The notes under the pieces were generated by a model, which did not search any database, was not told the origin of the DNA, and saw only the letters and a list, made by a program, of their open reading frames with translations. A stretch of DNA of 64,000 nucleotides from Taklimakanibacter sp049323275. Its GTDB lineage: Bacteria > Pseudomonadota > Alphaproteobacteria > Rhizobiales > Aestuariivirgaceae. The stretch is taken from positions 40,501 through 104,500 of the forward strand of contig JBMOOM010000043.1 in assembly GCA_049323275.1 (NCBI GenBank). Direction: 5' to 3'. Below, piece by piece: positions 1 through 8,662 of this stretch; positions within the stretch are counted from its first letter, which is position 1; each line of letters begins with the position of its first letter. Made by a program: the position numbers and the translations under genes.

Positions 1-665
1 TTCCTCCGGCAGCACCGAGCCGATGCCGACCAGCGCGATCGCCGCGTCGCGCGCCCGCGCCAGCACCTCGCGCACCGTCTGGACCTGCAGCAGCACATCG
101 CGCTCGGCGCGCGAGGCGGCGAAGACCGGCGCATGGATCTGGAAGGCGCGGCCCTGCAGCTTGCGCGCCAGTTGCGCCGCCAGATGATTGACGTCGGTGA
201 AATATTTGCCCTGGACGCCGCCGGTCGCCGGCACCACGGTCACGTCATAGGCCCGCGAGGGCGCCAGCGCGGCGATCACCGCACCCACGCCCTGCCCGCC
301 CGATACGCAGATCGTGTCGCCGTCCTTGAGCCTGGACAGCAGGAAATCGGCCGCGGCACGGCCGGCATTGGCGAGATTGACGTCCTCCTGGTCGGAAGCG
401 GAGGGCGTGACGATCGCCTCGCTCAGGCTGCTTCTGGCGATGAGGCGCTGCTCGATCTCGAAGAGCGGCTGCAGCGGCGATGTGATCTTGATCTGCACAT
501 AGCCGCGCTCATGGCCTTCCTTGACCAGCCGGTTGACGGTCGGATGCGAGAGCCCGGTGCGCCTGGCGATCTCGGCCTGGCTCAGGCCTTCCACATAATG
601 CATCACCAGCACCCGGTGGATCTTGCGCGCGCGGTCGAAATCGTCAGCCTGGTCGTTGCCTGCCA
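1..665 (-). CDS. SorC-family sugar-sensing transcriptional regulator (partial)
   Basis: The 3' end is cut by the window edge; about 221 codons are visible. The N-terminus has a helix-turn-helix (about residues 20-55, including GLSQAEIARRTGLSHPTVNR), followed by the start of the SorC effector-binding domain, which resembles phosphosugar isomerases (GDTICVSGGQGVGAVIAAL, VVPATGGVQGKY). Such proteins sense sugars or phosphosugars and control the adjacent transport operon. It starts 9 bp after the sugar permease stop and is probably the fourth gene of that operon, so it would be autoregulated. The palindromes at 4360-4405 are its likely operators. Family assignment is firm; the effector is unknown. 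Confidence 0.85.
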
Positions 666-674
666 TGAAACGTC

Positions 675-1706
675 CTATTGCCCGGCCGGGCGTGCGGACC
701 GGCCCTTCTTGCGGTTGTGCAGCACATGGTCGAACGACACGGCGGCGAGCAGAATGAGGCCGCGTATCGTGTCCTGCCAGTAGGGCGAGACGTCGAGCAG
801 AATGAGCGAGCTGGAGACGACGGACAAGAGCGCCATGCCCAATATGGCGCCGAGAATGGAGCCCGAGCCGCCTTTCAGGCTGGCGCCGCCGATGACCGCC
901 GCGGCGATGATGTTGAGCTCCATGCCGAGGCCGAAAGTGGGCGTCGCGGCGCCGAAGCGGGCCATGTAGATGACGCCCGCGATCCCGGCCAGCGTCGAGC
1001 ACAGAACGATGCAGAACAATTTGACCCGGTCGGTGCGGATGCCGGAATATCCGGCCGCCTTCTCATTGCTGCCCGTATAGAAGACCTTGCGGAAGACGGT
1101 CGCCTTGCGCAGCAGGAAGTCGAAGAGGGCGACCACCGCCGCGAAGATGAGGATGACCACCGGCACGCCGTAGATATTGCCCTGACCGATGAATTTGAAG
1201 CTTGCCGGCAGCGAGAACAGCGACAGCGGCGTGCCGCCGGTGATGGCGAGGCAGAGGCCCCGCACGATGACCATGAAGGCGAGCGAGACGATGAAGGAAT
1301 GCAGCCCGATGCGGGTGACGCACAGCGCCATCATGACGCCGATGGCGGCGCTCGCCGCGACGGCGAGCAGGCTGGCGCTCCACGGATCGAGCCCGGCCAG
1401 GAAGAAGAAGCCGCCGACCACCATCGACAGGCAGACCACCGAGCCGACCGACAGGTCGATGGCGCCGACGATCAGCAGCACCGTCATGCCGACCACCACG
1501 ATGCCCTCGATCGAGAAGGAGAGCAGCATGGCGCGGAAATTGGTCCAGGTCAGGAAATAGGGCGAGGCGAAGCTCATCACCACGCACAAAGCGAGGATGA
1601 TCAGAACGAGCCCGAATTCCCGCATATTGCCGAGGCTGCGCCAGGACAGGCCGTGCCGTGCCTGAAGCCCGGGCTGACGCCGGTTCGTCTCTTCCATGAC
1701 GCTCAT
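675..1706 (-). CDS. Sugar ABC transporter permease (RbsC/AraH type)
   Basis: A 343-residue polytopic inner-membrane protein of the BPD_transp_2 family. It has about 8-10 hydrophobic segments and the family pattern GAIDLSVGSVV near residue 80 and AAAVIGGASLKGGSGSILGA near residue 270. It forms the channel of a monosaccharide importer together with the ATPase encoded immediately upstream. Its ATG overlaps the ATPase stop in an ATGA junction (1703-1706), which implies translational coupling. The sugar cannot be told from sequence. Confidence 0.93.
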   Translation of the reverse strand: MSVMEETNRRQPGLQARHGLSWRSLGNMREFGLVLIILALCVVMSFASPYFLTWTNFRAMLLSFSIEGIVVVGMTVLLIVGAIDLSVGSVVCLSMVVGGFFFLAGLDPWSASLLAVAASAAIGVMMALCVTRIGLHSFIVSLAFMVIVRGLCLAITGGTPLSLFSLPASFKFIGQGNIYGVPVVILIFAAVVALFDFLLRKATVFRKVFYTGSNEKAAGYSGIRTDRVKLFCIVLCSTLAGIAGVIYMARFGAATPTFGLGMELNIIAAAVIGGASLKGGSGSILGAILGMALLSVVSSSLILLDVSPYWQDTIRGLILLAAVSFDHVLHNRKKGRSARPAGQ

Positions 1707-3223
1707 GCCCTTCTCCCATCCTTTTGACTCACTCCGGACGCGAGACGGATGAGCTCTTCCTCATTCATGTCCGCGCCCGCGACCTCGCCGGCGATGCGGC
1801 CCTCGCGGATGACGATGGCCCGGTCACAGAGGCCGATCAGCTCGGGCAGCTCCGAGGAGATCACGATGACGCCGGTGCCGCGCGAAGCAAGATCGCGCAG
1901 GATGCGGTGGATCTCGGCCTTCGCCCCGACATCGACGCCGCGCGTCGGCTCGTCGAGCACGATCACCTTGGGACCGATGGACAATAGCTTGGCGAAAGCG
2001 ACCTTCTGCTGATTGCCGCCGGATAGGGTGGAGACCGCGTCGTCGAGCGAGCCGCATTTGAGCTTGAGCGCCGCGCCGAGCCGTGCCGCCTGCGCCTGCT
2101 CGCGCGCCCGGCTGACGAGCCCCGGTCGGCGTGACACCTGCTCGATGGCCAGCGCCGAGACATTGGCGGCGATCGGCAGGTCGACGAAGACGCCGGCGCC
2201 CTTGCGGTCCTCGGACAGATAGACGACGCCGGCCGCGATGCTTTGCGAATAGGTCCGGGGCGTGATGGTTTCACCGTCGAGCTGGACCGCGCCGGACACG
2301 GTCGGCCGCAGGCCGCACAGGCCGAGCGCGATTTCGGTGCGCCCCGCGCCGATGAGCCCGGCGACGCCCAGGATCTCGCCCCTGCGCAAGGCGAAGCTCA
2401 CATCGAAGAAACGCTCGCCGTCGCTGAGGTTTTCGACCGTGAACAGGTCTTCGGCGCCGGCGCTCGCCGGATTCTTGGCGGGATAGAGATCGCCCAGATG
2501 GCGGCCGACCATGCGGCGGACGATGTCCTCGGGATCGGTTTGGGCGACATCCTCGGTGCAGACGAAGCGCCCGTCGCGCAGCACCGTGATGCGGTCGCAA
2601 TGGGCGAAGATCTCGGCCATGCGGTGGCTGATATAGATGATGCTGATGCCGCGCGCCTTGAGCCGCGCCATGATGCCGAAGAGCTTCGCCGCCTCGCGCT
2701 CGGTCAGAGCGGCGGTCGGCTCGTCGAGGATCAGGATGGAGCAGTCGAGCGTCAAAGCCTTGGCGATTTCGACGATCTGCTGTTCGGAGATCGACAGGTC
2801 GCCGGTTCTGGCCTGCGGATCGACGGCGCCCAGATCGGCCAGCGCAGCTGCGGCGCGCGCCCGGGTCTCGGCGTAATTCATGAGAAAGGCGCGGCGGCGA
2901 TTGGTGGCCGCCATCGAGATATTCTCGGCCACCGAGATATCGGGGCACAAAGCGATTTCCTGATGGACGAACCCGATGCCGAGGCGCTGCGCTTTTTCCG
3001 GCGAGGCGATGTCGGCCTTCTCGCCATTGATCAGGATCTCGCCGGCGTCGGGCCTCAGAATGCCGTCGATGATGTTCATGAGCGTCGACTTGCCGGCGCC
3101 GTTTTCGCCGACCAGCGCATGGACCTCGCCCTTGCGCAGGTCGAAGGAGACCTCGCTCAGGGCCTGGACCGGGCCGAAGGCCTTGGAGATGTTACGGGCT
3201 TCGAGCGCGAGAGCGTGCGACAT
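1703..3223 (-). CDS. Sugar ABC transporter ATP-binding protein (RbsA/MglA type)
   Basis: About 506 residues with two fused ABC domains. The N-terminal domain has Walker A GENGAGKST, a modified signature (LSISEQQ) and Walker B ILILDEPTAAL. The C-terminal domain has a degenerate Walker A (GLIGAGRTE), signature LSGGNQQK and Walker B VIVLDEPTRGVD. This asymmetric layout is typical of carbohydrate uptake ATPases. I chose ATG 3223; an in-frame TTG lies 15 bp upstream at 3238, but neither has a strong ribosome-binding site. It sits between the binding-protein and permease genes. Confidence 0.93.
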   Translation of the reverse strand: MSHALALEARNISKAFGPVQALSEVSFDLRKGEVHALVGENGAGKSTLMNIIDGILRPDAGEILINGEKADIASPEKAQRLGIGFVHQEIALCPDISVAENISMAATNRRRAFLMNYAETRARAAAALADLGAVDPQARTGDLSISEQQIVEIAKALTLDCSILILDEPTAALTEREAAKLFGIMARLKARGISIIYISHRMAEIFAHCDRITVLRDGRFVCTEDVAQTDPEDIVRRMVGRHLGDLYPAKNPASAGAEDLFTVENLSDGERFFDVSFALRRGEILGVAGLIGAGRTEIALGLCGLRPTVSGAVQLDGETITPRTYSQSIAAGVVYLSEDRKGAGVFVDLPIAANVSALAIEQVSRRPGLVSRAREQAQAARLGAALKLKCGSLDDAVSTLSGGNQQKVAFAKLLSIGPKVIVLDEPTRGVDVGAKAEIHRILRDLASRGTGVIVISSELPELIGLCDRAIVIREGRIAGEVAGADMNEEELIRLASGVSQKDGRRA

Positions 3224-3286
3224 GGCGGTGCCGATCAATGGGGTTGCAGGCGGCGGGACGCCGAAGCGCCCCGCCCAATGCCCTCG

Positions 3287-4309
3287 CTATTCCTCGATGC
3301 CCTTGGTGCCGCGGCGCTTGAGATACGCGTCCCAATAGAAGTCGTCGGCATTGTCCTTGGTGACGACGGCGAAGCCGTTGTCGACCACCGGCAGGCTCAT
3401 CGGGTTGTAGCTGGCGCGCTTATAGTCGTTCATCGGGTCGATCAGCTCCGGATGCGCGGCGAGGAACAGCAGCATGAAGCCCATATAGCCCTGCATGCCC
3501 TGATTGGGATTGATGGCGCCATAGACCTGGCCCTGCTTGATCATGTCGAGGATCTTGCCGTTCACATCGGCATTCATGACCTTGATCTTGCCGCCGAGCT
3601 CCTGGGCGGCCTGCGCCGCGCCGAGCGCCGAATTGGCTTCCGGCATGAACAGGGCGCCGAGATTGGGATGCGCCTGCGCCATGGTGAGCACGGCGTTATA
3701 GGCCTTGGTCGGGTCCTGGTTCGAGGCGGCGCGCGCCACCAGCTTGATATCGGGATACTTCTCTTCCATGCGGGCGATGAAGGCGGCGACGCGCCGGTCG
3801 TGATTGTCCTGGCCCGGATTTTCGAGGATGCCATACTCCCCCTTGCCGTCCAGCGCCTTGGCGATCACGTCGGCGGCATAGGCGCCTTCGCGGTTGTTGT
3901 CGGAGGTGACATAGGAGATGCGCTTGCTGTTGGGCGAATCCGCCGCGAAGGTCACGACCGGCACGCCCGAATCGACCGCGCGGTTGATCGGCTCGATGAA
4001 GGGATCGGAATTCATCGGATGGACGAGGATGCCGGCCGGCTTCTTGGCGAGGACCTGATCGAAGCTGGCGATCTGCTTGTTGACGTCATATTCGGGCGTG
4101 CCGGTATAGGCCGTCTTGCAGCCCATCGACTGCGCCGCCTGCTTGAACATCTCATAGACCGGGAACCAGTATTCGACGCCCGAGACCATGACATTCATGT
4201 AGTAGGTCTCGCCCTCCTTGCAGCGGAACGCGTCTCCTTCGGCCTTGACCGCCGTCGTCGACAGAACCATGCCGGCGGCGAGCGCTGCGATAAGCGACTT
4301 GATCTGCAT
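3287..4309 (-). CDS. Periplasmic sugar-binding protein of ABC transporter
   Basis: About 340 residues of the periplasmic-binding-protein-like type (Peripla_BP_4). It has an N-terminal Sec signal peptide (MQIKSLIAALAAGMVLSTTA), then two alternating lobes with typical segments (KKPAGILVHPMNSDPF, GVPVVTFAADSPNSKR, LGALFMPEANSALGAAQAA). ATG 4309 is chosen because GGGAGGAG lies a few bases before it; an in-frame start 24 bp upstream lacks this. First gene of the sugar ABC operon. The substrate is presumably a monosaccharide or sugar alcohol. Confidence 0.92.
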   Translation of the reverse strand: MQIKSLIAALAAGMVLSTTAVKAEGDAFRCKEGETYYMNVMVSGVEYWFPVYEMFKQAAQSMGCKTAYTGTPEYDVNKQIASFDQVLAKKPAGILVHPMNSDPFIEPINRAVDSGVPVVTFAADSPNSKRISYVTSDNNREGAYAADVIAKALDGKGEYGILENPGQDNHDRRVAAFIARMEEKYPDIKLVARAASNQDPTKAYNAVLTMAQAHPNLGALFMPEANSALGAAQAAQELGGKIKVMNADVNGKILDMIKQGQVYGAINPNQGMQGYMGFMLLFLAAHPELIDPMNDYKRASYNPMSLPVVDNGFAVVTKDNADDFYWDAYLKRRGTKGIEE

Positions 4310-4359
4310 TTTCTCCTCCCGAGAGATCGGCAAGACGCCAGGGCCTTGCGCTATGGTTG

Positions 4360-4379
4360 ATATGAAATAAATTTCATAT
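4360..4379. promoter_or_regulatory. Palindromic operator candidate upstream of sugar ABC operon
   Basis: Perfect inverted repeat ATATGAAAT-AA-ATTTCATAT, 50 bp upstream of the binding-protein start codon, in an AT-rich patch that stands out from the GC-rich surroundings. SorC-family regulators bind palindromes at such positions, and the operon encodes one. Assignment to that regulator is inference. Confidence 0.55.
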
Positions 4380-4389
4380 ACTGATATTT

Positions 4390-4405
4390 ATTTCTCAAGA
4401 GAAAT
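4390..4405. promoter_or_regulatory. Second palindromic operator candidate, sugar ABC operon
   Basis: Perfect inverted repeat ATTTCTC-AA-GAGAAAT, centred about 28 bp (nearly three helical turns) from the palindrome at 4360-4379. Both share the AA centre and an ATTTC/GAAAT core, so they look like two sites for one regulator. Confidence 0.5.
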
Positions 4406-4469
4406 AGAGTCGCTTTGGACGCGAGTCAAGCGCCTGCGACCGGCTTGGCGATCGGGACGACTTAAAGGC

Positions 4470-4817
4470 CTATCGCTCCAGCACGTCCTTCAGGACATGG
4501 GCATGGTTCTGGGTGATATTCGCCGCCGCGAAGAGCAGCGTCGCGGGCTGGCCGACGATCCTGGCGCGCAATCCGTCGAGCTCGGCGCGATGCGCCTTGA
4601 GCTCGGCGAGATAACGCGTGCGGAATTCGATCCAGCGGCTCGGATCGTGATGGAACCACTTGCGCAACTCGGTCGAGGGCGCCACGTCCTTGGCCCAGAA
4701 ATCCAGCGCCGCTTTTTCCTTCGAGATGCCGCGCGGCCAGATGCGATCGACCAGGATGCGCAGACCGTCGCCGCGCGCCGGCGGCTCATAGATGCGCTTC
4801 ACCTGGATTAAGGACAT
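4470..4817 (-). CDS. DUF488 (YeaO-like) family protein
   Basis: A 115-residue cytosolic protein with the family hallmarks IRVKRIYEPP-like start (IQVKRIYEPP), ILVDRIWPRGISKEKA, and a conserved WFHHDP segment. ATG 4817 is preceded by GAGGGAG. The family is widespread in bacteria and has no established biochemical function that I can infer here. It is a single gene between the sugar operon promoter region and the IalB-like gene. Confidence 0.88.
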   Translation of the reverse strand: MSLIQVKRIYEPPARGDGLRILVDRIWPRGISKEKAALDFWAKDVAPSTELRKWFHHDPSRWIEFRTRYLAELKAHRAELDGLRARIVGQPATLLFAAANITQNHAHVLKDVLER

Positions 4818-4875
4818 GGGCGCTCCCTCATCTGGAAGGAAGCATAATGCAACCGGCGCCGCGAAGCCAACCGGA

Positions 4876-5427
4876 CTATTTGATGCGATTATAGGCGCCC
4901 GTGAATCCCGCCAGCGACATCGGCAGGACGACCGGCTTCTTGTTCAGGTTCTGAAACGAAATGTTGAGCTTGTTGCCGTTGAACATCGCCTTGAGCATTG
5001 CGTCCGGAATCGGGAAACCGACGAAGCAGCCGTTATTATTGCAGGTCTGAAACGGAAAAACCTGCGACAGGGCGCCGTCGACATCGACCGACAGCCCGGC
5101 CGGCAGGAACATGCCGAGCGGAACCTGGACCATGGTGACCGGCTTCTTGGTATCCTGGGGCACCCGGATGGTGATCTGGGCGATGGCCTGGCCGGTCTCG
5201 CTGGCGATGGCGCGCTGCTCCATGACGCAATCCTGCGCCTGGCCACGGGCGGGCGAGGTGCAGTTGGTCGCCCAGGCCTCGCGCGGCGGGGCGTTCTGAG
5301 CCTGCTTCTGCTGCGCCGGCTGCTCGGGCTGAGCGCCCGTTTCCTGGGATGTCGCGGCATGAGCGCTTGCCGCCAGAACACCCGCCGCCATCCCAGCCAC
5401 CGTCACGAAACGCACCAGCCGATTCAT
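4876..5427 (-). CDS. Invasion-associated locus B (IalB)-like secreted protein
   Basis: About 183 residues with a Sec signal peptide, an Ala/Gln-rich linker (about residues 25-55) and the IalB domain with its conserved cysteines (ATNCTSP, AQDCVMEQ, FQTCNNNGCFVGFP). IalB family members are periplasmic or surface proteins common in alphaproteobacteria; the name comes from Bartonella, and the role in free-living species is unknown. Start at ATG 5427 because AAGGGG lies 8 bp upstream; the in-frame ATG at 5448 lacks a site. Confidence 0.88.
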   Translation of the reverse strand: MNRLVRFVTVAGMAAGVLAASAHAATSQETGAQPEQPAQQKQAQNAPPREAWATNCTSPARGQAQDCVMEQRAIASETGQAIAQITIRVPQDTKKPVTMVQVPLGMFLPAGLSVDVDGALSQVFPFQTCNNNGCFVGFPIPDAMLKAMFNGNKLNISFQNLNKKPVVLPMSLAGFTGAYNRIK

Positions 5428-5500
5428 CGAATTCCCCTTCAGATTCAAAGCACCCGAAAGCGCATATGAGCCCTTTTAGGGAATTGACGCAACGGTGATC

Positions 5501-6820
5501 TTATTGACCGCGCAACGGCGAGACCGCATTGGCATGCGCATCGAAACCCTCATAGCGGGCGAAACGATGCGTATGGGGCGCCATCTCGCGATAGCCCCTT
5601 TGCGTGATATGGCCGACGGACGCGCTTTTCATGAAATCATGCACGCCCAGGGGTGAGCTGAAGCGCGCCGCACCGCCGGTGGGCAGCACCGCATTGGGGC
5701 CCATCAGGTAATTGGCGATCGAGCCCGGCGCATATTCGCCCAGCAATATCTCGGAGGCATTGCGAATATGAGACAGATGCTCGAACGGCGCCTTGGACAG
5801 GATCTGCAGATGCTCGGGCGCATAGTCGTTGATGAAATCATAGGCCTCGGCGCGCGAGGACGCGAGCGCAATGCCGCCGCGGGCGCCGCCGAGCACCGTA
5901 CCGGCATAGTCGACGCGCAACGGCCCCATCTGGCGCCAGAACTCCGGCAAGGCGGCCATCGCCTTCTCGGCCACCTCGCGCGACGGCGTAACCAGGAAGG
6001 CCGAACTGTCGGGCCCGTGCTCGGCTTCGATCAGCAGATCGAGCGCGGCGAGCCGCGGATCGGCCGTCTCGTCGGCGAAGACGATCACTTCGCTCGGGCC
6101 CGCCGCGACGCGCGAGCCGATGATGCCCTGGAGCTGCCGCTTGGCCGCCACCACCCATGGGCTTCCCGGCCCCTCGAACTTGCAGCAGCGCGGCACCGTT
6201 TCGGTGCCGAAGGCCGCCGCCGCCACCGCGACGGCGCCGCCGGCTTTATAAACACGCGTGATGCCGGCGAGCTTCGCGGCCACCAGCGTCGCCGCATCGA
6301 TCTTGCCGTCGGGTCCCGCTGGGGTGAGCAGGATCGGCAGCGGCACGCCCGCCACCACCGCCGGAATGGCGGTCATCAGGGTCATCGAGGGGAAAGAGCC
6401 CTTGCCGCGCGGCGCATAGACGGCCACGCTGTCGATCGGCGTGTAGCGCTCGCCGACCAGCACACCCGGACGGATCTCCTTCATCCACATCTCGCCCGGC
6501 AGTTGCGCCTCGTGGTAGCGGCGGATATTGCCGGCAGCGTAATCGAGCGTCTCGATCATCGCCGGATCGAGCGCGGCGAAGGCCTCGTCGAAATCGGCCT
6601 CGGTCGCGGCGATGCCCTTCGCATCGATCTCGGCGCGGTCATACATCTTCGCATAACGCACCAGGGCCGCATCGCCCTCCTGCCGCACCGCCTCGATGAT
6701 CGGCTTGACGCCCTCGATGAACGGATCGAGATCGGCATCGATGCGCAGCAGCAATTGCGCGCGTTGGGCGGGGGACAGTTTGGCCAGCTCGTGCAGAGTG
6801 ACTTTCGGATATTCGGACAT
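5501..6820 (-). CDS. Histidinol dehydrogenase-like NAD-dependent dehydrogenase (HisD paralogue)
   Basis: A 439-residue protein covering the whole HisD fold. The catalytic Glu-His pair is present (APEHL, E336-H337). Compared with the known zinc ligands of E. coli HisD (Gln, His, Asp, His), this protein has E265 in place of Gln (IEAEHG), H268, N370 in place of Asp (IANYL) and H429 (HANAV). HisD paralogues outside his operons oxidise other alcohols; HpsN (sulfopropanediol 3-dehydrogenase) is the characterised case. It is the last gene of an operon with an ABC transporter and a dimethylformamidase-like hydrolase, 16 bp after the ATPase stop. A catabolic rather than biosynthetic role is inferred. 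Confidence 0.85.
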   Translation of the reverse strand: MSEYPKVTLHELAKLSPAQRAQLLLRIDADLDPFIEGVKPIIEAVRQEGDAALVRYAKMYDRAEIDAKGIAATEADFDEAFAALDPAMIETLDYAAGNIRRYHEAQLPGEMWMKEIRPGVLVGERYTPIDSVAVYAPRGKGSFPSMTLMTAIPAVVAGVPLPILLTPAGPDGKIDAATLVAAKLAGITRVYKAGGAVAVAAAAFGTETVPRCCKFEGPGSPWVVAAKRQLQGIIGSRVAAGPSEVIVFADETADPRLAALDLLIEAEHGPDSSAFLVTPSREVAEKAMAALPEFWRQMGPLRVDYAGTVLGGARGGIALASSRAEAYDFINDYAPEHLQILSKAPFEHLSHIRNASEILLGEYAPGSIANYLMGPNAVLPTGGAARFSSPLGVHDFMKSASVGHITQRGYREMAPHTHRFARYEGFDAHANAVSPLRGQ

Positions 6821-6836
6821 CGATACTCTCTTTGAA

Positions 6837-7637
6837 TTACTTACGTTCGAGCGCCATGACCTTCAGAGTCTCCTCGCGGATATCGGCGAGGATCTCACGC
6901 TTGTAGACGGTGAATTGCGGATCGGTGACGAGCTCGAAGGAGCGGGGGCGCGGCAGCTTGATGGCGAGGTCCTTCTTCACCTTGCCGGGCCGGCTCGCCA
7001 GCACGATGACGCGGTCGGCCAGGAAGATCGCCTCATCGACGTCATGGGTGACGAACAGCACCGTGACCTTGTGGTCTTCCCAGACCTTGAGCAGCAGCTC
7101 CTGCATCATGCCGCGCGTCTGTGCGTCGAGCGCGCCGAAAGGCTCGTCCATCAGCAGGATGGACGGCTTGTAGACCAGCGCCCGGGCGATGGCGACGCGC
7201 TGGCGCATGCCGCCCGACAGCTGCTGCGGATAGGCGTTCTCGAAGCCCGAAAGCCCGACCGCCTGGATGAAATGGCTGACGAGCTCTTCCTTCTCACGCT
7301 TCCCGAGGGTGCTTTTCTCGAGCGCGAAGCGGATATTTCCCTTGACCGTCATCCATTCGAACAGACTGTAGGACTGGAACACGAAGCCGCGATTGCGGCC
7401 CGGTCCCAGGACCCGGGCGCCATCGATGCGGATCTCGCCCGAGCTCGGCTCGTCGAGCCCGCCGACGATATTGAGCAAGGTCGACTTGCCGCAGCCCGAG
7501 GTGCCGACGATGGAGACGAATTCATTCTCCTTGATGTCGAGATCGACGCGTTCGATGGCGGTGACGGGTTGACCGTCGACCTGGAAGATCTTGCCTACGC
7601 CGTCTATGGCGACTTTGGTTTTCACGAGCGTGCTCAT
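6837..7637 (-). CDS. ABC transporter ATPase (nitrate/sulfonate/taurine type)
   Basis: About 266 residues with Walker A GTSGCGKST, Q-loop (FVFQSYSLFEW), signature LSGGMRQR, Walker B LLMDEPFGALD and switch His (FVTHDVDEA). It is closest in pattern to SsuB/TauB/NrtD. ATG 7637 overlaps the permease stop as ATGA. It energises the adjacent permease. Confidence 0.93.
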   Translation of the reverse strand: MSTLVKTKVAIDGVGKIFQVDGQPVTAIERVDLDIKENEFVSIVGTSGCGKSTLLNIVGGLDEPSSGEIRIDGARVLGPGRNRGFVFQSYSLFEWMTVKGNIRFALEKSTLGKREKEELVSHFIQAVGLSGFENAYPQQLSGGMRQRVAIARALVYKPSILLMDEPFGALDAQTRGMMQELLLKVWEDHKVTVLFVTHDVDEAIFLADRVIVLASRPGKVKKDLAIKLPRPRSFELVTDPQFTVYKREILADIREETLKVMALERK

Positions 7638-8464
7638 CTTGTCTGATTGTTCCAGCGGAACAGCGCCCGGCCAGACTTCTTGAAGAGGTAATCGGTGAGG
7701 AGGCCCATGATGCCGATGAACAAGGTGCCGAACAGGATCGTGTCGGTGGCGAGATAGCGCTGCGCGTCCATGATGCGGCGCCCCAGGCCATCGCTGGCGG
7801 CGACGAGCTCGGCCACCACCAGATAGGTCCAGGTCCAGCCGATGGTGATGCGGAACGTGTCCCAGATGCCCGGCAGAGCGGCCGGCAGGATGATGCGGTA
7901 GAGAATCTCGAAATTGCTGAAGCCCAGCGTCTGGCCGGCGCGGATGAGATTGCGGTCGATGTTCTTCACATTGTCCATGATCATCAGGGACTGCTGGAAG
8001 AACGTGCCGAGGAAGAGGATCAGGACCTTCTGCAGGTCGCCGATGCCCGCCCACAGGATGGAAAGCGGAATGAGCGCGACGACGGGCATATAACGCACCG
8101 TCGAGATCAGCGGCTCGAGCGCGCCTTCGATGATGCGGAAATTGCCCATGAGGATGCCGACCGGCACCGCGACGACGGTGGCGGCGAGCCAGCCGATGAG
8201 GATGCGATAGATGCTGATGGCGGCGTCCGAGACCAGGATGCCTTCCGAGAGCTGGCGCCAGCCTTCCTCGAGCACGGCGCCGGGGCTCGGCAGGAAGAGC
8301 GGCTTGACCAGCCCTAAGCTGGTGATCAGCCACCACAGGACGAGAAGGGCGACGGGCACGACGAAGCCGGCGGCGGAGAAGATGCTGGCCGGGATTTCCT
8401 GCCGGAGGCGGAACAACCGCCCGATGCCTTGACGCGGCTTGTGAGCCACCTGTGTCTGGGACAT
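7634..8464 (-). CDS. ABC transporter permease (SsuC/TauC type)
   Basis: About 276 residues with roughly six membrane segments and the coupling EAA-type loop (LIRAGQTLGFSNFEILYRII, AALPGIWDTFRI). Start chosen at ATG 8464, which has GGAGGA about 5 bp upstream; an in-frame start at 8488 does not. Partner of the downstream ATPase and the upstream binding protein, from which it is separated by a 198-bp intergenic repeat region (8465-8662). Confidence 0.92.
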   Translation of the reverse strand: MSQTQVAHKPRQGIGRLFRLRQEIPASIFSAAGFVVPVALLVLWWLITSLGLVKPLFLPSPGAVLEEGWRQLSEGILVSDAAISIYRILIGWLAATVVAVPVGILMGNFRIIEGALEPLISTVRYMPVVALIPLSILWAGIGDLQKVLILFLGTFFQQSLMIMDNVKNIDRNLIRAGQTLGFSNFEILYRIILPAALPGIWDTFRITIGWTWTYLVVAELVAASDGLGRRIMDAQRYLATDTILFGTLFIGIMGLLTDYLFKKSGRALFRWNNQTR

Positions 8465-8502
8465 GTCGTCCTCCATCATTTTGTTCACTTGTTCCGCCTC
8501 CC

Positions 8503-8640
8503 CCTTCTCCCGTTGCGAAGCAATGGGAGAAGGTGCCCGTCAGGGCGGATGAGGGCTCTTCTGAGATAGAGACAAGCCGCAACCAAAGAGCCCTCACCCG
8601 GCCCTCGGCCACCCTCTCCCATCCTGCGGACGGGAGAGGG
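8503..8640. repeat. Mosaic intergenic inverted-repeat element
   Basis: Three stem-loops in a row: 8503-8533 (CCTTCTCCC pairing with GGGAGAAGG), 8551-8595 (GAGGGCTCTT with AAGAGCCCTC) and 8612-8640 (CCCTCTCCC with GGGAGAGGG). Such composite palindromes are scattered between genes in Hyphomicrobiales genomes. It lies inside the operon, between binding protein and permease, where it could protect or attenuate mRNA and set subunit ratios. Copy number in the genome cannot be judged from this window. Confidence 0.7.
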
Positions 8641-8662
8641 GGAAAACCACGGAGTATTCGCC

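Noticed and set aside
2243..4360. 705-codon plus-strand open frame opposite the sugar ABC genes
   Set aside because: Antisense to two well-conserved genes; high GC leaves long open frames on the other strand. The translation is rich in Asp, Arg, His and Gly and has no domain pattern.
6837..8612. 591-residue fusion of an unknown N-terminus with the ABC ATPase
   Set aside because: The first 325 codons are the permease gene read in another frame. The ATPase starts at ATG 7637 with an ATGA overlap.
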